Assembly: GCF_963678635.1 (NCBI RefSeq)
Contig: NC_087070.1
Coordinates: 50,565,989-50,629,988 of the forward strand
From: Symsagittifera roscoffensis
Lineage: Eukaryota > Xenacoelomorpha > Acoela > Convolutidae
DNA: 64,000 bases
Direction of reading: 5' to 3'
In this document: positions 55,911-64,000 of the stretch, piece after piece
How positions within the stretch are numbered: the stretch's first letter is position 1
Layout: each line of letters opens with the position of its first letter
Made by a program: the position numbers and the translations under genes
Notes under the pieces: generated by a model
What the model saw: the letters and a program-made list of their open reading frames with translations, nothing else
Database searches by the model: none
What the model was told of the DNA's origin: nothing

Positions 55911-56255
55911 CTCTGCATAAAATGTAAGTAGTTGAGACATAGTCAGTAGTTTTTAGTAAATTATACTTAAGTTTGGTGCTATTTATATATAAATAGCACC
56001 AAACTATAGTATAATTTATTAATTTATTAAAATTTACTGACTATATCTAAAACACTTAGGTTTTTGTATCAAAAACTCTGCATATCAAAAACTCTGCATA
56101 AAATGTAAGTAGTTGAGACATAGTCAGTAGTTTTTAGTAAATTATACTTAAGTTTGGTGCTATTTATATATAAATAGCACCAAACTATAGTATAATTTAT
56201 TAATTTATTAAAATTTACTGACTATATCTAAAACACTTAGGTTTTTGTAGCTTTA
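55905..56255. repeat. Two tandem ~184-bp units, each with a 32-bp palindrome
   Basis: ATCAAAAACTCTGCATAAAA starts both units (about 55,905 and 56,089). The centre is TTTGGTGCTATTT, ATATA, AAATAGCACCAAA, a perfect palindrome, flanked by inverted AGTCAGTAGTTTTTAGTAAA-like sequence, so each unit folds almost end to end. The first bases are the cut-off satellite unit, which suggests that the element entered the array and the junction was then duplicated. Confidence 0.8.
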
Positions 56256-56911
56256 ATTTTTATATACGTATACGGTCATGGACAATCTAGAAAATTTTTG
56301 CTCTTGTTTGTTCAACCCCCTCGCTCAATCTTTCTTTTGTGAGGTGCCTAAACCGCTACCACTTACATCTTTTTTGGAATTCCCCAAATTAGTTCAACGA
56401 AACTTTGTTACGGTTTCGAATATTTCGGTATCCCGGCCTGCTTTTTATTAGACTATAGCTTGATTTTATCATATGAAAACAAAAAAAGAAATTAAGCTTC
56501 ACAAAAAACTTATCATTCGATTTTTTGTCTCACACGACTGTGTCTTGACATAAAAACATATTTCAGAAAAGAGATGATTTGGCGCCTTAAAAACAAAAAA
56601 AATTTTCCCCAATTTTTTCAATTTTAATTTTAATTTTCTGATAAAGAAATAGTATGATTAGCAGAATTTGCGAAAAACATTAAAATGTTTATGCAATTAG
56701 TGTCTCCAATTTTAGTTCTAAGACCCTTAGATGTTGTATAGCAGCCATGAATGTCCTTCTGTTCAAGTTTAAAAGTTGAAAAAATGTACGAAAGAGGCTT
56801 TTTGAAAAAATTGCTTTTTATGCTGTTTTCATTGGCTGAAATCATAAAATTAGTATTTTTCAAAAGTTCAATATCAGAAGTTTTTTGACTAGAATTTTGT
56901 CTTTTCAACAG
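56256..56911. other. Spacer with a possible first exon
   Basis: An ATG at about 56,277 (GGTCATGGACAATC) opens a 57-codon plus-strand frame to 56,451. Its later part (LVQRNFVTVSNISVSRP) could be a mitochondrial targeting sequence, but nothing proves it is expressed. A 127-codon minus-strand frame covers 56,630-57,013. It has no domain I know and overlaps the better supported plus-strand exon. Confidence 0.25.
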
Positions 56912-57022
56912 ATTGACCCAGAAAAGTTGAAGTTTGGCCGCAGTAGTATGACCATAAAACCGCAACATCGGCCTTGGTATGATTATCCAAGAGTGCAAAA
57001 GCATAATAATCATTTCGAATAA
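56912..57022 (+). CDS. Candidate terminal exon of a small gene
   Basis: A strong acceptor (TTGTCTTTTCAACAG, ending at 56,911) is followed by 36 codons and a TAA. The peptide is protein-like and basic (DPEKLKFGRSSMTIKP, then QHRPWYDYPRVQKHN). It could join in phase to the frame opened at 56,277 if that frame used a donor near 56,428 (TTTCG|GTATCC), giving about 86 residues. That join is speculative. No family recognised. Confidence 0.3.
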   Translation: MDPEKLKFGRSSMTIKPQHRPWYDYPRVQKHNNHFE

Positions 57023-57139
57023 TCATTTTAATTCTTTATTTAAATACTTTAAGTAGAAGAGGATTCGAGAAAACCTTCAATCTAATCGCTAATGATCTCA
57101 TTTTTTCTTTAATAATGTCTTTGTTTCTGCAATGAAAAG

Positions 57140-60100
57140 GTATCTACAATCAAAGATGTCTTCGAATTGACCATGGAGGCAACACTGAACGCACAGCTGA
57201 ATCAGTGCATCACAGGTAATTGAAATCATTTGAATAGATAGTTCAGACAAATTTTGATGACGGAGCTATCTAGCAATCAGTAGTCTTCAAAATTTTTCAT
57301 AAGCTCCAACAGCGAAGACTGATTTAAAGATTTCCATTTAATACGACAGCTTCTGTCATTTTACTCAGTTATCTCAAATGAAATTTTATTTTAGTTTCGC
57401 CGAAGCCATAAAAGTGTAAATTGTTGTTTTTAGCAACAATTATGCTGCTTCTACATTAACAGGTCATTGAAGCTGCAGCTTATGGTTTTCTCTTTCACTT
57501 TTCTGCCGTTTCCTCTACAATTATTCAGTTACAAGATTGTTGAGTCAATTATTGACAGATGGTATATGAAACTAATTGCGAACAAAATTCCGGATAACAT
57601 TGTCAAAAAAATTGTTTTTCAGGCGTCGCTTGGCGATTTAAGTAGAGAGCGTCAGAGAGGTGTTCTCAGTGCCAAAATCTCCGTAAACAGCGGAAAATTT
57701 TTCAAACGTTGACTTCAACTTATTAATTGGAAAGCTAATGAAGCCCTCGTATAAGATTCCCTGTTGATTTAAGTTTTGCAGAAAATGTCTAAGAATTCAG
57801 CAATTTATTTAGTAACAAGACTGCGTTAATTGTCCCAAATTGGCCAAAATGGCAATCTTTAAACCTTAAACACCCATAATCTTACGAAAAATGATCACAG
57901 ATGAAACAACTTCTCCAATTTAGGCTCAGGACAACAATACGTTTTGAATGATATTGTCTGAAGAAAAAAAGAACCCACCCAGAGCACAACTATTGCATTA
58001 CTTTCGTAAAGAAAGTCGGAACAAAAAGCAAAAAAATCGAATAATTTTCATTTTGTAGCTCCTTGAATTTAAAAGAACCTACTTGAGGACCTATTTTAGA
58101 TATTTAGTTTCGAACGAATTTTTAAGCCCAAGGTTTGAATCGTCTACCGCCGGTTATGGGGTCCCTTTTGCCCTGTTTTTATGGAATTTTTGGTATTTTT
58201 ATCCGTTGATTTTCTCATATAAGGTTTCATCTATCAACTGGCAAAGTTCAAACGTGAATCATTAATAGTTTTCGAGAAAACAGCAGAATTGTTAAAATGT
58301 TTTGTTTTATGGCTTACAAACTAAAATTTGTAACTACTATGTCCCGTGACAGTAAGGACCAGCGCTTTTTTATCCAAATTCAATTTTGACCGAGTCCTGG
58401 CCATGCCGGCTATCTTTAAAAAACTAATTTGTTCATGAAAATTTTACATATTCGTATGTATTGCGTTTCTTCTGGAAAATTCTAGTGTTACGCAATGAAT
58501 CCTAAATTCTTCCAAATCACTTTTTGTCCTTTTTGTTCCGACTTTCGATACAAAAGTGACGGAATATTTGTGCTCGGGGTGGGTTTTTTTTTCTTCAGAC
58601 AAATTTCGACTTTTTAACTAGCCATTTTTGACGGATTTTTTAAATATCATTCAAATGGTATTGTTGTCCTGAGCTTAAATTCGAAAAGTTATTTCACCTG
58701 TGATCATTTTTCCTAAAGTTATGGGGGTTTAAAGATTGCCATTTTGGCCAATTTGGGACAATTAACGCGCGATATATTTCGTGCTACTAACGCGTAAGCG
58801 GAGATTTAATCCGTCTTAGAAATCGTTCCAAACTGGTTGAAGGAAGCTTATTTGCCTTAATTGAATTGTTACGAGAAGCGAAATTTATTGTTTTGTTCTT
58901 TATATGGCGTGTGGGGGGATGAGTTTCATAGAAAAAATTTCAAATTTTAGAAAATAAAAATGTTCATTTTGTTCTTTTTCATTTAATTTTTTTATATTGT
59001 TTAGGTTATTGCTGCTCCATAAACATTAAAGGCAGTCGGATCATTCAGGGCTTCGCCCTGATACGAGCAGTCTTGTTTGATATAAGACCAAACAAATTTT
59101 TAAAAAATCATATTTTTTGCTCAAATGTTTTGCTGGTTTTATGCTAAATTTTCATTAATTTTGTGGATTTTTGTACTCTGAATTTTAACAAGTCTCGACG
59201 TACCATAAGTTATACGTTTCTAGAAGCTTTAAAATAGCATTTCTTTGCTTAAATTTAGTGAAGGTTTTTGAAATGTTGAATATATTTCTTTCATTAAAAA
59301 ATCTCCTTAAGATAATCTTTTAAAATGTTTTTTCTTGTTTTCAGAGTTGATCATATCTATAACGCGGCTTCTTCAGGCTTCCAATGTTTTGTCAACGGAG
59401 TATCACCACTTGACTCTGAAAATTGCGCCCTGGACAGTAAAATTAGCACCAATCCAATCTACGAATGGTCGGCATGGGAAGAAACAACAGCCAATACTTG
59501 TATTAAAGCTGATGTTGAACCCATTTCGCGAGTAGTCATAAGCCGACAACAAAAACGAGCTTGCAGTAATGACGACGAGCGCTTACAGTTCGTTACCAAT
59601 AACGAGGTGACATCCGATTGCGAATGTTCAGTCGTGAGATCATACCAAAAAAGAGCTGATCTATTGCAAAAGATAATAAACAGTTGATTGGAGGCGCAAA
59701 CTGCTTGCCAAGCTGTCAACTCGACCCTTTTCACTGGTTACTACAACGCCACTGGAGATTGGGAAGAACAAATTCCGTCCTTTGTAAGCACAAAGACTTT
59801 TCGTTTTGTAGCACAATATGAGAAAAAGAGCTCACATGAAAAAAAAGTAAAAAAGCAAAGAAAAAATATAATTCGAATACCTCAATACTTTTTCAATTTT
59901 TTATGTCAATCTAACCACAAACTACTTTTTATCAAAAATTTGGAGCAAAAACTCATTTTGCAATAATAATTTTACCGATTAAAGTTTAATCCAAATTGTT
60001 CCGCTTTGAAATAGGAACAGAAAGGAATTACGGAACAGAAGGGGATTTTACCCCTCCCCCCGCCGCTCCCCTTCAAATAAAAATGGAAGGACGCAGATAA

Positions 60101-62952
60101 GGGAGTAACTGAAAATTTGTCGAATAGTTGATTTTAATTTAAAGTTTGGTCATTTTTTAAACATCAAAACATCAAAACATATGCGACTTATTGTGACTGT
60201 TCTGTTGAACAGAACAAAAAATGATGCGCTATCTAAATTTTATCTCCACTCGTCAAGAGTTTTTATTCCGCCCTAGAGTTTTTTGTAAAACTAAACCAAA
60301 TCAAATTTCTCATAGAGCAAAAAAAAAATTTGAAAATGCGCGTTCGTAAAAAAATAACTGTCAAATTGATTATCCTTGCTTTTATGTAGCCTGTAGATCC
60401 TTCCTGGTTTTGGACTGGTTTTAAACTGAACTGGGATACAAAACAGCTGATCAGCAATGAAACCAATGAATTCGTGAATATTTACAATTGTACTTTGCCT
60501 TGGTCTCCAGGTAAGTCGGTGGAAGAATTCCTCTTAGGAGATTTTTCAATCCTAATTAACCCTAATGATGGAGTACATTCTCTGCATCTCAGTGTGGACC
60601 TTCAATCAAGACAATTAATGGACCGTAACAAAAATTAAAACCAGAAATTTAATTTGCATGTGGAAGACCCGGGTCGAGGTGCTCACTTTATATTTCGACC
60701 CTCTTGACCAAAAATTGGTAAGTTTGATCACCCCGACCTCATTCTGGTATGTTTCGACCGTACTCGACCCAAATTCGGCATGTTCCGACTGTCCGACCGT
60801 GCTAGACGGAAACAAATATGCTCGACTCAAGCAAGATATGTTTCGACCGTGCTTGACCGAAAAAAATGTGGTAGAACCTACTCGACCCAAACAATATATG
60901 TATCGATTGTGCGCGACCGAATTCGGGTATGTATCCACTTTGACACAACTTGAGTTATCTAGTTTTAAACGTTATATTTTATGCTATTCGGGTAACAGCT
61001 GGTGATTCTTTTTCATCAGGATGAAGTTAATCGCAATTTAAAGGCTATTTGCAATTGAAATATTTTTTCATCTTCAAGAATACTGGTTTGCAATTTGAGT
61101 AGAAAATTTTCAAAAAAATGTTGATATTCTGAAAAAACAAATTGACTCTGAATTACCACGGGACAATTGACTTTTTTTGACCGTGCTCGAGGTATGATTC
61201 GACCGTGCTCGATGTATATTTCGACCGTGCTCGAGGTATGTTTCGACTGTGCTCAGCCGTACTCGAGGTATGTGTCTACCGTGCTCGAATTATTTTTCGG
61301 TCGTGCTTGACGGTGCTCGAATTACTTTTCGAATTTGCGTTCAATCCAATCCTCTGTTTTTACTATTCCTTCGGTCGAGCGCTGACATGTGCTCGACTTT
61401 GAAATTCAAAAAAAAGAAGGATATCGACCCGGGGATCAACTTTGGCTTTTTGAAAGCGTTTTTGGTGCAAAAGAGCTCACCAGCGACCATAGCTTAAGCT
61501 TTGGTCTTTCATCACAGACAAGGAGAGCAATGTTGAGCTAAACAGTGCAGTTGAATTGAAATTAATACGAGGCAGTCGAGGCCCACCTTTATGATTTTCA
61601 GTTTTTTGTTCAAGTAAGTCGGTAGAATCCCTACTAGGGAATTTTTCAATCCTAACTGATCCTAATGATGGAGTACGATCTCTGCATCTCAGAGTGGACT
61701 CTTAATCAAGAAGGTTAATGGATCGTTACAAAAATTGGAGTTAGAAATATAAAATGCATTTGAAAGACTGGGGTCGAGGTGCTTACTTTATATTTCGACC
61801 ATCTTTGAAAAAAACTAGTAAGTTTTGACCATCCCGATCAAATTTTGGTATGTTTCGACCATGCTCGACCAAAGTTTGGCATGTTTCAACCAAGCTCGAT
61901 CAAAAAAAAATGTGCTCTAGCCTAACGACCAAATATATGTTTCGACCATGCTCGACCAGTTTTGGGTATGTTTCCTTTTTGAACAACATGAGTTGAGTTA
62001 TCCAATTTCAAACGTTATATTTTATGCTTTTCAGGTTAAAAAAAGTTTTAACATCTTATGATCTAATGATGTTTTTTTTATCAGAATCAATTGATTTGCA
62101 ATTTAGATGTTATTTGCAATCTAAATGTTTTTATCTTTTGGAATACTGGTTTGCAATTAAGTAGAAAATGTTTAAAAAATATGATGATAATTGAAAAAAA
62201 AAATCTTTTGAATTAACGCCGGACAATCGGTTTTGTTTTACCATTCTCGGGTTATCTTTCGATTGTGCTTTAAGTATGTTTCGATCGTGCTCGACCATTC
62301 TCGACCTTGCTCCAGGTATGTTTCGACCGTACTCGAATCATGTTTCGACCGTTCTTGACCGTGCTCGAAGTATGTTTCGAATTTGCGTTTGATCCAACCC
62401 CCTGTGTCGACTATTCTTTTCTTCTGAACGAAAGTGAGCTTCTCGACCAGGGAATCAGCTTTGGCTTTTTGAACGGGTTTTTGGTCGCAAAAGTGCTCAC
62501 TAGCGACCATAACATATGCTTAGGGCATTCATCACAGACAAGGAGAGCAAAGGTTAGATAAACAGGGCGGTTGAAATGAAAACAACATGAGGCAGTCGAG
62601 GCCCACCTTTATGCTTTTCATGTTTTCATACAAAAAGTTTTCTTCGCAAAAAATAGGAGCAATTGATAAAAGGTGTGAGAAAACAAAGATGATATAGATT
62701 GCGTAGATCGGATGTTTTATTGACTTTTTTTGAAGTAAATGTATTCAAAAACTCAAAAATAGTTTTGTAAAAATTACAGGTGAACCCAACAAACCTTTTA
62801 ATGAAGATGTTGCTTTCTTCACTGAAAAAGGTCTACTGCTGGATGCTAAGTCCAACCATACTCCAGCAATGATAGTCTGTAACAACTGGGAGCCAATAGG
62901 AGACGAGAAAACGCAATGCAATTCTCAAATCAACTCAACACTTGTTTCATGA
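57140..62952 (+). CDS. C-type lectin with TSP1-like cysteine region, last four exons, one in-frame TGA
   Basis: Exons: 57,140-57,215; 59,345-59,783; 60,390-60,510; 62,780-62,952, with junction phases 2, 0, 1. The second exon has a cysteine-rich part with EWSAWEETTANTC and a following RACS that resembles a thrombospondin type 1 repeat. After a basic stretch comes TGA at 59,685-59,687. The same frame then enters a C-type lectin domain: TACQAVNSTL, FWTGFKLNW, PWSPGEPN and NNW after the IVC cysteine. WSPGEPN contains the EPN motif linked to mannose-type, calcium-dependent binding. NED replaces the usual END, and I see no WND. The protein ends 26 residues after IVC. The signal peptide and 5' exons are not identified. 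Either a pseudogene, a polymorphic stop or recoding. Confidence 0.75.
57780..58030 (-). repeat. Repeat family R2, inverted partial copy
   Basis: Contains AATTGTCCCAAATTGGCC, ATGGCAATCTTTAAACC and AGAAAGTCGGAACAAAAAGC, which are complements of the copy that begins at 58,530. The two form an inverted pair around ~500 bp of spacer (58,031-58,529), in which I see no gene. All of this lies in the first lectin intron. Confidence 0.65.
58530..59075 (+). repeat. Repeat family R2, copy 3
   Basis: TTTGTTCCGACTTTCGATAC, GGAATATTTGTGCTCGG, GGTTTAAAGATTGCCATTTT, AATTAACGCGCG and the end CATTCAGGGCTTCGCCCTGA, TACGAGCAGTCTTG. Collinear with 19,340-19,905 in the P450 gene. Confidence 0.7.
59784..60389 (+). 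other. Lectin intron
   Basis: AT-rich intron between the two lectin-domain exons, with GTAAGC and TTTATGTAG ends. A CCCCTCCCCCCGCCGCTCCCC tract at about 60,052-60,074 is the only distinctive stretch. Confidence 0.6.
60511..62620 (+). repeat. ~1.1-kb tandem duplication filling the last lectin intron, including the 5' splice site
   Basis: Copy 1 starts at the real donor (GTAAGTCGGTGGAAGAATTC, 60,511) and copy 2 at 61,614 (GTAAGTCGGTAGAATCCC); the period is 1,103 bp. Both contain TCCTAATGATGGAGTAC, a minisatellite of TATGTTTCGACCGTGCTCGA units in two blocks and the end GAGGCAGTCGAGGCCCACC. The second donor is therefore a decoy in the intron. No exon is seen inside. Confidence 0.85.
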
Positions 62953-63735
62953 TTCCATTGCAGCGAGATATTACATAAGCACTAAACGTGTAAAAAGATA
63001 AATTGGTTTTACATTTGTAAATTTTTTAACATATGTGTTCACTAGCTGCTTGACAATTTAAGGCGCAGAACCCAATGACCAAATCAGAACTACAAGTTTA
63101 TTTTGTTTTAGTAATTAGGTTCTTTTTAGCAACCAAGAAACATAACTTTGCTTAACCGTGATACACTATTTTTTCAGTACTCGTATACCAGCTGCTCTTT
63201 AGAAGTCACTTTTCAAATGCATGTATTGATTGCTTTTTGGTTCCGGATATCCTTTCTTTTTCTTACAACCCACATATTCACCCATTTTAATCTTTATTGA
63301 GGGAAATTGTAAAGTTCAGTCTGAAAATTAAATAAGTTTGCCATAGCTTTATTACTTGGCATAGTTCTTTTTGTTACAACCTGAATCAATTTGTAACGAA
63401 CATAGCTCTCTCTTTTCTCTTTAGTAGTCCCTATCATTCAGATTAGATTGCAGCAACTGATATGTTTATATGTGTAGTGTATATCTATATGATGTGTCCA
63501 TAAAATGTCTTCCCTCCCTCTTAGGTTGGTTATTTTACTTGACAGCAAAATATACGAAATCAAGGCTGGTAAAACTTAAAATTGCTGGTATAATTCAAAA
63601 GACTTAAAGCGACTATATCCAAAAATGCGTACAGAAAAATTAATTCTACCATGTGTCAACTAAGCCGACGAAACATGAGCAGATACACAATAGATCGACA
63701 TTTTTCGGAAAGAAATATTTCCAGTTAAAGAAGTA
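62953..63735. other. Lectin 3' flank; no further gene seen
   Basis: AT-rich. A possible weak polyadenylation word (AAATAAG) lies near 63,330. No open frame with a recognisable domain. Confidence 0.4.
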
Positions 63736-63737
63736 AA

Positions 63738-63818
63738 CAGTTGCTGCTCAGATTTGAACCCAATAACTTTACCGTCTCAGGCGTATTCTTCACCTCCAGG
63801 CTAAGTGCAGTACGCGCA
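63738..63818 (-). mobile_element. tRNA-derived SINE head
   Basis: On the minus strand TTAGCCTGGAGGTGAAGAAT fits a polymerase III A box, and GGGTTCAAATCTG, about 35 nt further on, fits a B box. GCCTGAGACGG lies between them in the place of the anticodon arm. The full cloverleaf is not restored, so I call it a tRNA-derived SINE or tRNA pseudogene, not a functional tRNA gene. The 3' body would run towards lower coordinates but has no distinct end. Confidence 0.55.
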
Positions 63819-64000
63819 TAGAAGTTTGTAATCATTATGAACCAAGATACAAAAAAATTGTAAAAAAAATTTGAAGCCCACCTTGAAACTACAATTAGCA
63901 ACACTTGCAACCACCCCAAAATACCCTCAGCATCAATTTTTAAACAAAAATCTTTAGTCACATACCCTCACCCACAAAAAAGATGAACCAAATAATAAAC

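Noticed and set aside
56630-57013. 127-codon minus-strand frame
   Set aside because: No domain and no codon pattern; the opposite strand has a well-formed acceptor and terminal exon in the same place.

Overview
This window is repeat-rich, AT-rich DNA from an intron-rich animal, probably a bilaterian. It contains a mitochondrial-clan cytochrome P450 split into eight exons, the last exon of a rhodopsin-family (neuropeptide-receptor-like) GPCR, and a C-type lectin gene. These sit among many inverted-repeat elements, tandem repeats and retroelement remains. Gene-like exons are visibly richer in G+C than the DNA around them. I cannot name the species. There are no bacterial operons, rRNA genes or CRISPR arrays.

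Layout. 1-4.6 kb: decayed Ty3/gypsy-type retrotransposon on the minus strand (integrase, RNase H, RT, protease remnant, gag). 6.0-6.9 kb: GPCR 3' exon. 7-15.8 kb: no convincing gene, but several small inverted-repeat elements and short repeats. 15.9-25.3 kb: the P450 gene on the plus strand. All eight exons join with consistent phase into a 541-residue reading frame that ends in a canonical haem-binding motif; its introns carry minisatellites and MITE-like elements. 25.9-28.1 kb: interleaved inverted repeats built on ATCGATTTAAATCGAT-like sequence. 28.1-33.3 kb: tandem and dispersed duplicates of 0.9-1.6 kb units. 50.3-56.25 kb: a satellite with a ~147-bp monomer and a ~760-bp higher-order unit. 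56.9-63 kb: a small candidate terminal exon and a C-type lectin gene whose frame is interrupted by one TGA. 63.7 kb: a tRNA-derived SINE head.

The most unusual object is a 15,166-bp element at 34,265-49,430. It has inverted terminal arms of about 4.4 and 3.25 kb, tips reading AGTAGTAG...CTACTACT, a homopolymer G/C tract and a perfect 12-bp subterminal hairpin in each arm. Its 6-bp target duplication can be inferred because it sits inside an older, diverged copy of its own sequence. Size, tips and duplication resemble Maverick/Polinton elements, but I see no polymerase, integrase, protease or capsid. It carries instead a two-finger zinc protein in each arm, a tandem ~316-bp exon-like unit, a 184-aa protein, a tandemly duplicated pair of divergent genes and several small proteins that share a strand-rich domain ending in a helix. 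That pattern is reminiscent of the PC4 single-strand-DNA-binding fold, which is inference only. A divergent promoter inside it has three perfect CArG boxes and a TATA box. The simplest reading is a non-autonomous or virus-derived element that depends on a helper for replication and integration.
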